39,819 nt of DNA from positions 1 through 39,819 of the forward strand of contig JAHBAN010000121.1 in the NCBI GenBank assembly GCA_018500075.1, in the 5' to 3' direction. The stretch's first letter is position 1. Every line of letters starts with the position of its first letter. The stretch comes from Flavobacteriia bacterium (lineage in GTDB: Bacteria > Bacteroidota > Bacteroidia > Flavobacteriales > Flavobacteriaceae). A program made the translations under genes and the position numbers. The notes beneath the pieces are model-generated. The model was given only the letters and a program-made list of their open reading frames with translations. It was not told the DNA's origin and did not search any database. Shown one piece after another: positions 15,044 to 22,502 of this stretch.

Positions 15044-15886
15044 TCAGACGTCCTCTGGTCCAGTTGGCGGGGCGCTTGCAATCGCATCGACCTCGCCTTG
15101 AAGGGATATAGCCGATAGCTGCGACATCGGCAAAGCCACAAAGGCTGACAGGCGGTTCTTCAGGATACCGTAAGCCTGCTGATAGGCCAGATTGAGTTCG
15201 GCCTCTGTTCCGCTCGCTTTGGCAGGGTCAGCCATGCCCCAATGCGCCGAAATGGGCTGACCGGGCCAAGCCGGACAGGCCTCGTTTGCCGCCGCGTCGC
15301 AAACCGTAAAGACAAAGTCAAAATCCGGCGCATCCTCGGCCTGAAAGTGGCTCAAGGGCTTGGAATACAACCCGGATGTGTCGTGCCCTTTGGCCTCAAG
15401 AAGCGTTTTGACGCGTGGATTGATCTCTGCTTGGGCCAGCGCACCGGCGGAATAGCCTCGAAACCGCCCCGCGCCCAGCGTGGTCAGGATGGCTTCGGCC
15501 ATGATCGAGCGTGCCGAATTGGCGCTGCAGATAAACAGAACGTTCATGAGCTTTCCTTTGGTCTGGTCTGGCGCGGCGGGGGGCAAAAAGGTGCAGACAT
15601 CGGGCCGTCCTTTACAGCAATCGCCAAGCAGAGCCTCCGCCATGCCCTGCACGCCCGCCATATTGATACGATAGCGAACCTGTGTGGCCTGACGCGAGCT
15701 CGTGATCAGCCCAACCGATTTCAGCCCCGAAAGATAATCTGACCCTGTGCTCGCCTTAAGCCCCAAGAGCGAGCAGATCTCGCCCGCGCAAAGCGCGTCG
15801 GGGTAGCGGCGCATGAGGAGCCGAAACAGGGCAATCCTCTGCGGATGTCCCAATGTCTGGAGCTGAGATGTGAGAGCCATATCCAT
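15044..15886 (-). CDS. arsC: ArsR-type repressor fused to arsenate reductase (ArsR-ArsC)
   Basis: This 280-residue fusion joins an ArsR winged-helix domain (about residues 1-88; HPQRIALFRLL and LLGLKASTGSDYLSGLK) to a low-molecular-weight phosphatase-type ArsC domain (about 114-260). Cys33/Cys38 and Cys90/Cys91/Cys98 (DCCKGRPDVC) are candidate As(III) ligands. The ArsC active loop is CSANSARS with Cys120 and Arg126. HWGMADP carries the general-acid Asp. The linker at 100-113 is Pro- and Lys-rich. The chosen start is the first of two close in-frame ATGs (15886 and 15880); neither has a Shine-Dalgarno. A perfect inverted repeat abuts the start codon. It heads the operon arsRC-arsC-MIP. Confidence 0.9.
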   Translation of the reverse strand: MDMALTSQLQTLGHPQRIALFRLLMRRYPDALCAGEICSLLGLKASTGSDYLSGLKSVGLITSSRQATQVRYRINMAGVQGMAEALLGDCCKGRPDVCTFLPPAAPDQTKGKLMNVLFICSANSARSIMAEAILTTLGAGRFRGYSAGALAQAEINPRVKTLLEAKGHDTSGLYSKPLSHFQAEDAPDFDFVFTVCDAAANEACPAWPGQPISAHWGMADPAKASGTEAELNLAYQQAYGILKNRLSAFVALPMSQLSAISLQGEVDAIASAPPTGPEDV

Positions 15887-15918
15887 ATTTCGGATATTTC
15901 CGAAATACCGGATTTGAT
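15886..15918 (-). promoter_or_regulatory. Putative ars promoter and ArsR operator
   Basis: A perfect inverted repeat, TATTTCGGA / TCCGAAATA with a 4-bp spacer, spans 15886-15907 and touches the arsRC start codon. Read on the minus strand, TTGATC (15913-15918) could be a -35, with AATATC 17 bases later as a weak -10 inside the repeat. Transcription would then begin at or very near the ATG, so the mRNA may be leaderless. The symmetry is directly visible; the promoter and binding protein are inferred. Confidence 0.55.
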
Positions 15919-15939
15919 CAAGTGAAACTTTTGTAACGC

Positions 15940-17757
15940 TCAGTCTTCAGACCACCACACCATCGGCAAAAACCAATAGCCATCCCCGTTGATCGGGATA
16001 TGGGCGGGGTATTTCAACTCTTTGGCGTGGGCGATCCGGCTCACTCCGAAGGCATAGGTCGGGATCACATAGCGCCCGGCGGTCAAGATACGGTCAAGCG
16101 CGCGGGTCGCGGCGATAAACTCGGATTTGTCATCCGTCCCCACCATGGTTCTGATCATCGCCTCCGCTGCGGGCACGTTCATTCCCATCAGGTTGCGCGA
16201 GCCGGGCGTGTCGATGCCATCACTGCCCCAATAGAGCATCTGTTCGTTGCCGGGGCTGAGCGAAAAGCCGCGGCGGATATCGGTCATCTGGAAATCAAAC
16301 GTGTTTTGGCGGGCAAAATATTGTGCATTATCAACAATTTCGACTTCAGCCTTGATCCCCAGGCGTTCCAGCGCCTGACTGTAGATATTGGCAAAAGACA
16401 AAAGCTCGCCGGCGCCGGCGGGCAACAGAATCTTGAAGGCAAAGGCCTGCCCCTCGCGGTTTCTGAGGGTTCCGTCCTGCGCGCTCCAGCCGGCCTCGGC
16501 GAGAGAGGCGATGGCGCGGCGCAGGTTTGCGCGGTTGCGCTTGGTGCCGTCAGAGACGGGCAGGGCATAGCCCTCAAGCGTGCCCGGCGGCAGATCGGCT
16601 GCAAAAGGCGCTAGCAGCTCGGCCACGCGGCCTTCGGCGGGGCCGTGGCCCATTCCAAGCTCGGAGCCGGAGAAATATGAGGTGATCCGCCGCTGCGCCC
16701 CGCCCGTGACCACATCATTCATGAATTCAAAGTTGAACGCGAGGATCAAGGCCTCGCGCACGCGCCAGTCGGCAAAGAGCGGATCGCGGGTGTTCATCAC
16801 AAAGCCGGTGATGCCTGTGGGCTTGCCGTCCTTTATTTCGGCCTTCAAGACCTCGCCACGCTGCACGGCGGGATAGTCATAGGCCGTGTCCCATTTGTTG
16901 GCATTGTTTTCGCGCACAACGTTGAGCACACCGGCTTTGAAGGCCTCTTTCAAAACCGTGTCATCGGCAAAAAACTCGATGCGGATTTCGTCGAGATTGG
17001 CTGTGCCGCGCTGGAGCGGCACATCGCGCCCCCAATAGTCGGGGTTGCGTTTGAGGGTCAGGTAGCGGTTTGGCTCATAATCGCCAATCACATAGGCCGC
17101 AGAGCCGATCGGGGCGATATCAAAGCCCGATTGGTCAAAGGCGCGGCCCTCCCATTGGGCTTTCTTGAGGATCGGGCGCAGCCCCGCGATCAAGGCAAGC
17201 TCCCGGTTGGCTGTGTTGAACGTGATCTTTAAGGACCGTGGACCTGTGGCCTCAAGGCTCTGGACCTGGGTCATGAAGCTGCGGTAGCGCGGATGTCCCT
17301 CGCGCCCGAGGGTCTCATAACTCCAGATCACATCCTCAAGCGTCACCGGCGAGCCATCCGAGAATCGGGCCTCCTCCCGGAGGGTAAATTCGACCCATTC
17401 CCGATTCGGACCCGTCTCAACCGATTCGGCGAGCAGGCCATAGAGCGCGAATGGCTCGTCCCAATTGCGGCCCATGAGGCTTTCATAGGCCAAAAAACGG
17501 AGCTGCCACGGGGCTGTGCCTTTGAAGATAAACGGATGCAGGCTGTCAAAGCCACCCGTGTTGCCCGTTACGATGCGGCCCCCCTTGGGCGCCTCGGGGT
17601 TGGCATAGGGCAAAGACACAAAATCAGGTGGTAGGGCAGGGTCCCCATACATAGCTATGCCATGTTTTGGGCCTGCATGAGCGATCTGACCCGCCAGAAA
17701 CAGAGCGCAAAAACAGGCCAAAACCCGCGTCAGTGACTGGAAAAATACTGATCTCAT
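15940..17757 (-). CDS. Extracellular solute-binding protein family 5, YejA-like
   Basis: This is a periplasmic binding protein for an ABC importer of peptides or related solutes (605 residues, normal for the family). A signal peptide covers residues 1-28, with cleavage likely after AHA in GQIAHAGPKHG. The mature start GIAMYGDPALPPDFVSLPYA and the block NPEAPKGGRI are characteristic of YejA-type proteins. FSDGSPVTLEDVIWSYE and YVIGDYEPNRYLTLKRNPDYWG are typical family 5 motifs. No permease or ATPase genes are adjacent, so it is an orphan here and its partners must lie elsewhere. It ends 53 bases before the arsRC start on the same strand without a clear terminator. Confidence 0.9.
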   Translation of the reverse strand: MRSVFFQSLTRVLACFCALFLAGQIAHAGPKHGIAMYGDPALPPDFVSLPYANPEAPKGGRIVTGNTGGFDSLHPFIFKGTAPWQLRFLAYESLMGRNWDEPFALYGLLAESVETGPNREWVEFTLREEARFSDGSPVTLEDVIWSYETLGREGHPRYRSFMTQVQSLEATGPRSLKITFNTANRELALIAGLRPILKKAQWEGRAFDQSGFDIAPIGSAAYVIGDYEPNRYLTLKRNPDYWGRDVPLQRGTANLDEIRIEFFADDTVLKEAFKAGVLNVVRENNANKWDTAYDYPAVQRGEVLKAEIKDGKPTGITGFVMNTRDPLFADWRVREALILAFNFEFMNDVVTGGAQRRITSYFSGSELGMGHGPAEGRVAELLAPFAADLPPGTLEGYALPVSDGTKRNRANLRRAIASLAEAGWSAQDGTLRNREGQAFAFKILLPAGAGELLSFANIYSQALERLGIKAEVEIVDNAQYFARQNTFDFQMTDIRRGFSLSPGNEQMLYWGSDGIDTPGSRNLMGMNVPAAEAMIRTMVGTDDKSEFIAATRALDRILTAGRYVIPTYAFGVSRIAHAKELKYPAHIPINGDGYWFLPMVWWSED

Positions 17758-17836
17758 TTTTGTGACAATCCTGTTTTTTCTATATTTTCCGGAGGCAAAC
17801 CCTAACCCGCCCGAAAGGCCAAGACAAACTTTTAGC

Positions 17837-17865
17837 TTGGATTGGGCGTTAACATATCTTATAAA
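17837..17865 (+). promoter_or_regulatory. Sigma-70-type promoter of candidate small RNA
   Basis: TTGGAT at 17837-17842 and TATAAA at 17860-17865 are separated by exactly 17 bases, a good match to the housekeeping consensus. It lies in the gap upstream of the minus-strand binding protein gene and points toward a hairpin-terminator unit, not toward an annotated gene start. The start of transcription would be near A17872. Confidence 0.6.
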
Positions 17866-17871
17866 GTGATC

Positions 17872-17948
17872 ACTGCTCGATAGGTTTCTTGCCTGTATGA
17901 AACCTGCCTCAATAACTTGACGCCAGCCTTGTGCTGGCGTTTTTTTTT
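17872..17948 (+). ncRNA. Candidate orphan small RNA of about 77 nt
   Basis: A compact unit follows the promoter at 17837-17865. First comes a short single-stranded 5' end. A hairpin follows, with arms AGGTTTC (17882-17888) and GAAACCT (17899-17905) and a 10-base loop TTGCCTGTAT. Then comes an unpaired linker GCCTCAATAACTT. It ends in a strong intrinsic terminator with nine T residues. No ORF of note fits between promoter and terminator, and the next gene (bdhA) starts 90 bases later. Hfq-dependent sRNAs often have this build: stem-loop, A/U-rich linker, terminator with a long U tail. I do not recognise it as 6S, SRP or another named RNA. Confidence 0.6.
17920..17948 (+). terminator. Intrinsic terminator of candidate small RNA
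   Basis: ACGCCAGC (17920-17927) pairs perfectly with GCTGGCGT (17933-17940) around CTTGT, followed by T residues at 17940-17948. The T-run is on the plus strand only, so it terminates a rightward transcript; no rightward protein gene lies upstream. Confidence 0.9.
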
Positions 17949-18039
17949 GGCAAAGCGGTCTTTGCGCCTCATGACAACACCTTGGCCTCGGAGCAGGGAC
18001 AGGCTAGGTCTGTGTCAAACAGATATGGTGGACCATGAC

Positions 18040-18813
18040 ATGACACTCAAAGGCAAAACAGCGGTTATCACAGGCTCCAATTCCGGCATCGGGCTTGGGA
18101 TTGCATGGGAGATGGCACGGGCCGGAGCCGACATCGTGCTCAATTCGTTTACAGACACCGCCGATGACCATGCTTTGGCAGCGCTTATCGCCAAAGAAAC
18201 CGGCGTCTCGGCGCGCTATATCAAGGCCGATATGTCCAAAGGTGCCGAGTGCCGCGCGCTGATTGAAGCGGCGGGGCGCTGCGATATCCTGATCAACAAT
18301 GCAGGCATTCAGCATATCGCCGCCATCGAGGCTTTTCCGATGGAAAAATGGGATGCGATCATCGCCATCAATCTCAGCTCGGCCTTTCACACAACTGCGG
18401 CGGCCCTGCCGATGATGCGCCAAGCGGGCTGGGGCAGGGTGATCAATATCTCCTCTGCCCACGGGCTGACCGCCTCGCCTTACAAGTCAGCCTATATCGC
18501 CGCAAAACACGGGGTGATCGGTCTGACAAAAACAACGGCGCTGGAAACAGCCCAAGAGCCGATCACCGCCAATGCAATCTGCCCCGGCTATGTTTTGACG
18601 CCGCTGGTCGAGGCGCAAATCCCCGACACCATGAAAGAATACAACATGAGCCGCGAGGATGTGATCAAGAATGTAATGCTGACGCGCCAGCCCTCCAAAG
18701 AGTTCGCCACGGTCGAGCAACTGGGCGGAACCGCGGTGTTCTTGGCCTCCGATGCCGCGGCCCAGATCACAGGCACAACACTCTCTGTTGATGGCGGCTG
18801 GACCGCGCTTTAA
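18040..18813 (+). CDS. bdhA: 3-hydroxybutyrate dehydrogenase (SDR family)
   Basis: This cytosolic short-chain dehydrogenase interconverts D-3-hydroxybutyrate and acetoacetate with NAD+, in ketone-body or polyhydroxybutyrate turnover. The 257-residue length fits. The cofactor motif TGSNSGIG is at residues 11-18, NNAG is near residue 88, and the catalytic pair Y152-xxx-K156 is in SAYIAAKHG. The CPGYVLTPLVEAQIPD segment is typical of BdhA rather than a generic reductase. The start at 18040 (MTLKGKTAVITG) has GGTGGA upstream; an in-frame ATG at 18025 lacks a ribosome site. Its stop overlaps that of the opposing DUF502 gene at TTAA (18810-18813). Confidence 0.92.
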   Translation: MTLKGKTAVITGSNSGIGLGIAWEMARAGADIVLNSFTDTADDHALAALIAKETGVSARYIKADMSKGAECRALIEAAGRCDILINNAGIQHIAAIEAFPMEKWDAIIAINLSSAFHTTAAALPMMRQAGWGRVINISSAHGLTASPYKSAYIAAKHGVIGLTKTTALETAQEPITANAICPGYVLTPLVEAQIPDTMKEYNMSREDVIKNVMLTRQPSKEFATVEQLGGTAVFLASDAAAQITGTTLSVDGGWTAL

Positions 18814-19574
18814 GCTGGAGAGGGTTTGGCGGGCTGGCTCGGGTCTTTTGCGTTCGGATAGACCAGCCCGGCCGAGATCACCAGTTTGGCGGCGTCTTCG
18901 ACGGTCATATCCAGCTCGATCACGTCTTCTTTGGGCACAAACAGCAAAAAGCCAGAGGTCGGGTTGGGCGTTGTGGGCAGGAAGATGCTCATCATTTCGC
19001 CCTCGCTCTTGGCGCGTTTGGCGATTTCGCCTTTGGCGGAGGTCGACACAAACCCGATCGCCCAGATGCCTTTGCGGGGATATTCGATCAAGCAGGCCTT
19101 TTCAAAGCTGCGCTCGGATTGGGCAAAGATCGTCTCGGCAATTTGCTTCACCCCGTTGTAAATCGAGCGCACCACAGGCACCCGCTCAAGCAAGCCCTCG
19201 GCATAGCGGATGAGCGATCGGCCCAAGAGGCCCTTGGCCAGCCAGCCAACAAAAATCGTGAAGAAAAAGAACACAAACACGCCAACGCCACGGATGTTGA
19301 CGTGAATCCAGTTGTCCGTTCCATAGGTCCGGTCAAGCCAGCGGTTGACGAGCTGTTCGGGATGATAATTTGCCGGCACGAAGGGCATGACAAACCCGTC
19401 AACCCAGCCGATAAAGCTCCAGAGCAGCCAAAGCGTGAAAGCCACGGGGGCAATCACAATCAGCCCGGTGAAAAAAGAGGCGCGCAGACCCGCAAACATA
19501 CTGCGGCGCTTGTGGGTGTCTTCGTCAAAAGGCGTTGTCATATCAGAAATCTGTCCCGCTCTGGCTCTTTCCAT
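18810..19574 (-). CDS. DUF502 domain membrane protein
   Basis: This is a conserved bacterial inner-membrane protein of unknown function (254 residues). Helix 1 covers about residues 33-55 (FFTGLIVIAPVAFTLWLLW). Helix 2 covers about 93-115 (GVGVFVFFFFTIFVGWLAKG). The conserved block ERVPVVRSIYNGVKQIAETI follows, and a soluble beta-rich part has the FLPTTPNPTSGFLLFVP motif typical of DUF502. I chose the ATG at 19574 because GAAGG lies six bases upstream; the internal ATG at 19541 lacks a good site. It is convergent with bdhA, with overlapping stop codons. Confidence 0.92.
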   Translation of the reverse strand: MERARAGQISDMTTPFDEDTHKRRSMFAGLRASFFTGLIVIAPVAFTLWLLWSFIGWVDGFVMPFVPANYHPEQLVNRWLDRTYGTDNWIHVNIRGVGVFVFFFFTIFVGWLAKGLLGRSLIRYAEGLLERVPVVRSIYNGVKQIAETIFAQSERSFEKACLIEYPRKGIWAIGFVSTSAKGEIAKRAKSEGEMMSIFLPTTPNPTSGFLLFVPKEDVIELDMTVEDAAKLVISAGLVYPNAKDPSQPAKPSPA

Positions 19575-19627
19575 TTAGGGCCTTCGGTGCAGTGACACAA
19601 TCCTAAAGCGTGTGATGCCCCCGCCGG

Positions 19628-20539
19628 TCAGCCTTGGCGGCTGATTTCGCCTGCGATTTGGGCGGCCAGACGGGCATTGTTCAAGACAAGGGCGATATTG
19701 GTGGCAAGCGAGCGGCCTTCGGTCAGCTCAAAGATGCGGGCCAGAAGGAAGGGCGTGACAGATTTGCCCGAAATGCCTTGGGCGCGGGCTTCGCTTTGGG
19801 CCTGTTCAATGATCGGAGTCAGCGTTTCGCGGCTGATCTCGGCGGTTTCGGGCACAGGGTTGCCCACAAGCTGGCCTCCGGGCAGGCCCAGAGCGGCGCG
19901 CATGGCGTGGGCTTTGGCAATCTCTTTGGCCGTATCCATGCGCAGGGGCGCGGCGAGGCCCGAGGCGCGCGACCAAAAGGCCGGAAACTCGGACTGGCCA
20001 TAGCCAATCACCGGCACGCCAAGCGTTTCGAGCACTTCGAGGGTCTTTGGGATGTCGAGTATGGCTTTGGCCCCTGCGGCAACAACGGTCACAGGGGTCT
20101 GTGCCAGCTCCTGCAGATCGGCCGAAACATCAAAGCTCAGTTCAGCGCCCTGATGCACGCCGCCGATGCCGCCGGTGGCAAAGACAGATATCCCCGCAAT
20201 ATGCGCCGCGATCATGGTCGCCGCGACGGTGGTCGCGCCTGTGCCCTTCATGGCCAGACAGGCCGCAAGATCGGCGCGCGACAGCTTGGCAACATCTTGC
20301 GCCTTGGCCAGTGTTTCAAGCTCGTGGTCTTCCAATCCGATGTGCAAGCGGCCCTCTAAGACAGCGATTGTCGCAGGCACAGCCGCGTGAGCGCGCACCT
20401 CGGCCTCGACCTCGCGCGCGGTCTCGATATTTTGCGGGTAGGGCATCCCGTGGGTGATGATCGTGCTCTCCAGAGCCACAACCGGCAGAGCGGCGGCCTG
20501 TGCGGCGCGCACCTCACTTGAGTAGGTGATATCATACAT
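19628..20539 (-). CDS. psuG: Pseudouridine-5'-phosphate glycosidase
   Basis: PsuG cleaves the C-C glycosidic bond of pseudouridine 5'-phosphate to uracil and ribose 5-phosphate in the cytoplasm. The 303-residue length is standard. The family signature VALESTIITHGMPYPQN is at about residues 20-37. MKGTGATTVAATM, FATGGIGGVHQGAE and VIGYGQSEFPAFW are all conserved in the fold and active-site cleft. The start at 20539 is preceded by CAGGAGA. It overlaps the end of psuK by eight bases, so the two are coupled and complete the two-step pathway. No adjacent nucleoside transporter is visible. Confidence 0.95.
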   Translation of the reverse strand: MYDITYSSEVRAAQAAALPVVALESTIITHGMPYPQNIETAREVEAEVRAHAAVPATIAVLEGRLHIGLEDHELETLAKAQDVAKLSRADLAACLAMKGTGATTVAATMIAAHIAGISVFATGGIGGVHQGAELSFDVSADLQELAQTPVTVVAAGAKAILDIPKTLEVLETLGVPVIGYGQSEFPAFWSRASGLAAPLRMDTAKEIAKAHAMRAALGLPGGQLVGNPVPETAEISRETLTPIIEQAQSEARAQGISGKSVTPFLLARIFELTEGRSLATNIALVLNNARLAAQIAGEISRQG

Positions 20540-21431
20540 AATTGTCGTCTCCTGAAACATAGGTCGCGGCTGTTTTTTGGGCCATTTCAAGCGCTTCGGG
20601 GCGGCTCATGCCCTTGAGTTCGGCTGCGATATGCGCTGCCATAAAGGTATCGCCCGCGCCGGTGATCCGTTTGGCAAGGACTTGGGGCGGCGCGGCCTCA
20701 TGTGTTTCCTCTGTGCAGGCATCACAGGCCACAGCGGCGCCATGGGTTACCACAACGCGTCGCGCTCCGGCACCCAACAAAGCCAGCGCCCCGGCGCGCG
20801 CCGTGCCAAGACCAGTCGCGCCGCTGATCAGCTCGGCTTCTTCAAGATTGACATAAAGCGTCGCGCCCCTGTGGGCGATGATGGCGCGCAAGCGCTCCGC
20901 CTTGCCCGGCGAGGCTGGCGCGATCCGCACATCGGCCGCGCCGAACGCCCGGCTCTGGGCAATCTGGGACAAGAGCGCCTCCGTGAGATTGCCATCCAGC
21001 GCGATCGGCCCGTCATAGGGCGCCGTCACAGAGCCGAGAGCGCCGTTGAGAAGGGGGGCAATGATCGCTTCGCCCGCCGCTTCAAGGGAATGCGCATCGG
21101 CCAGCGCCGCAACAAGCCCGCTGGCGTCCTCGATGGCCATATAGGCGTCAGTTGGCCGGTCGCTGATGTGGATGTGGTCTGTTCCAAGCCCCAAATCTCG
21201 GGCTGCCTTGATCAGCTCTTGGCCGGCCTCATCCCGTCCAAGCGCTGTGAGCAACACAGGCGACAGCCCAAAGCGCGCCAGCGTCATGGCGATATTCATG
21301 GCCACGCCGCCCGGCAAACGGGTGATCCGTCCGGGCATATCGCTTCCCACGCGCATTTCGCGCGGCGTTCTGCCGATGATGTCCCACAGGACCGAGCCGA
21401 TACAAATGATCTGGTGTGATGTGCGCTGCAT
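20532..21431 (-). CDS. psuK: PfkB-family kinase, probable pseudouridine kinase
   Basis: This ribokinase-fold sugar/nucleoside kinase (299 residues) probably phosphorylates pseudouridine at the 5' position for PsuG. The N-terminal part has the substrate block LPGGVAMNIAMTLARFG. The C-terminal PfkB signature RITGAGDTFMAAH holds the catalytic Asp. Assignment to pseudouridine rests on the overlap with psuG; sequence alone gives only PfkB family. It starts at 21431 and is divergent from rpsB, with about 210 bases between the two start codons. No strong ribosome site is seen before the ATG. Confidence 0.88.
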   Translation of the reverse strand: MQRTSHQIICIGSVLWDIIGRTPREMRVGSDMPGRITRLPGGVAMNIAMTLARFGLSPVLLTALGRDEAGQELIKAARDLGLGTDHIHISDRPTDAYMAIEDASGLVAALADAHSLEAAGEAIIAPLLNGALGSVTAPYDGPIALDGNLTEALLSQIAQSRAFGAADVRIAPASPGKAERLRAIIAHRGATLYVNLEEAELISGATGLGTARAGALALLGAGARRVVVTHGAAVACDACTEETHEAAPPQVLAKRITGAGDTFMAAHIAAELKGMSRPEALEMAQKTAATYVSGDDNYV

Positions 21432-21492
21432 AGCCGCTAAATGAAGATAAGCCTCGTGCTTGGCAATGGTTTTTCCAAAAACACAATAGCGC

Positions 21493-21521
21493 TTGCAAAG
21501 GGCAGGGGGCAGATATATACG
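21493..21521 (+). promoter_or_regulatory. Probable rpsB promoter
   Basis: TTGCAA (21493-21498) and TATACG (21516-21521) are 17 bases apart in the psuK-rpsB divergent region; TATATA at 21514-21519 is an alternative -10. This would give an rpsB leader of about 115 nt. Confidence 0.45.
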
Positions 21522-21580
21522 CGCGCCACTAACTTCGCAGATGGAAGCGGGCCCATGGGGGAGAAATCCTTATGTGTCCA

Positions 21581-21632
21581 CCGGTTGAAGCATCCGCTTC
21601 TCTTCCTTCCATCAAGGCATAAACCGGAAAGG
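21581..21632 (+). promoter_or_regulatory. Structured rpsB leader, possible S2 autoregulatory element
   Basis: CCGGTT (21581-21586) can pair with AACCGG (21622-21627), enclosing a hairpin GAAGC-ATCC-GCTTC (21587-21600). The closing strand runs into the ribosome site GGAAAGGA (about 21625-21632) of rpsB. Such a fold could hide the site. S2 is known to repress rpsB-tsf in E. coli; the use of this structure is inferred. Confidence 0.4.
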
Positions 21633-21641
21633 AAAAAGACA

Positions 21642-22427
21642 ATGGCTCTTCCCGAGTTCACATTGCGTCAGCTGCTTGAAGCCGGCGTTCACTTTGGTCA
21701 CCAAACACAACGCTGGAACCCACGCATGGGCCCGTTTATCTACGGCGCGCGCAACGGCATCCACATCATGGACCTGACACAGACAGTTCCAATGCTCGAC
21801 GCCGCTCTGAATGCTGTGCGTGAAACTGTGGCCAAAGGCGGCCGCGTGCTTTTCGTTGGCACCAAGCGTCAGGCGGCAACACCCGTTGCCGAAGCCGCTG
21901 AGCGTTGCGCACAATATTACATGAATCACCGCTGGCTCGGTGGCACGCTGACAAACTGGCAGACAGTGTCCCAGTCGATCAACCGTCTCAAGTCAATCGA
22001 CGAGAAGATGGAAACAGGCTTCGAAGGCCTGACGAAAAAAGAGCGTCTCGGCATGGAACGCGACCAGGAGAAGCTTCAGGCGTCTCTCGGCGGGATCCGC
22101 GAAATGGGTGGCGTTCCTGACCTTATTTTCGTGATCGACGTGAAAAAAGAAGCGCTGGCCGTGGCCGAAGCCAACAAACTGGGGATCCCCGTTGTGGCTG
22201 TGGTTGACACCAACTGCTCACCAGACGGCGTTGACTATATCATCCCCGGCAACGACGACGCGGCGCGCGCGATCGCGCTTTACACCGATCTTGTGTCACG
22301 CGCAGCCCTTGACGGGATGTCCGCACAGCTCGGCAACGCAGGTGTCGACATCGGCGCCATGGAAGAAGCACCCGTTGAAGAACTGGCAGCCGAAGCCCCA
22401 GCGGAAGCGGCAGCAGCCGAGGCCTAA
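21642..22427 (+). CDS. rpsB: 30S ribosomal protein S2
   Basis: S2 is an essential late-binding protein of the small ribosomal subunit. The 261-residue product has the classic start PEFTLRQLLEAGVHFGHQ. RWNPRMGPFIYGARNGIHI, RWLGGTLTNWQT and PVVAVVDTNCSPDGVDYIIPGNDDA are conserved S2 blocks. The tail is Ala/Glu-rich and probably disordered. GGAAAGGA before the ATG at 21642 fixes the start; the open frame extends upstream to 21441 but lacks family similarity there. It is followed by tsf after 75 bases containing a hairpin, the usual rpsB-tsf arrangement. Confidence 0.98.
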   Translation: MALPEFTLRQLLEAGVHFGHQTQRWNPRMGPFIYGARNGIHIMDLTQTVPMLDAALNAVRETVAKGGRVLFVGTKRQAATPVAEAAERCAQYYMNHRWLGGTLTNWQTVSQSINRLKSIDEKMETGFEGLTKKERLGMERDQEKLQASLGGIREMGGVPDLIFVIDVKKEALAVAEANKLGIPVVAVVDTNCSPDGVDYIIPGNDDAARAIALYTDLVSRAALDGMSAQLGNAGVDIGAMEEAPVEELAAEAPAEAAAAEA

Positions 22428-22447
22428 TCGGTCACACTATCGTCATG

Positions 22448-22469
22448 CAGGCGTGCGAAAGCACGCCTG
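22448..22469 (+). terminator. rpsB-tsf intercistronic hairpin (possible partial terminator)
   Basis: CAGGCGTGC and GCACGCCTG form a perfect 9-bp stem closed by a GAAA tetraloop. Only two T residues follow, so full termination is unlikely. It may attenuate tsf relative to rpsB or protect the upstream mRNA from decay. Confidence 0.6.
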
Positions 22470-22502
22470 TTACCGAACAGATTTCATTTGAGGAGAACCA
22501 TG

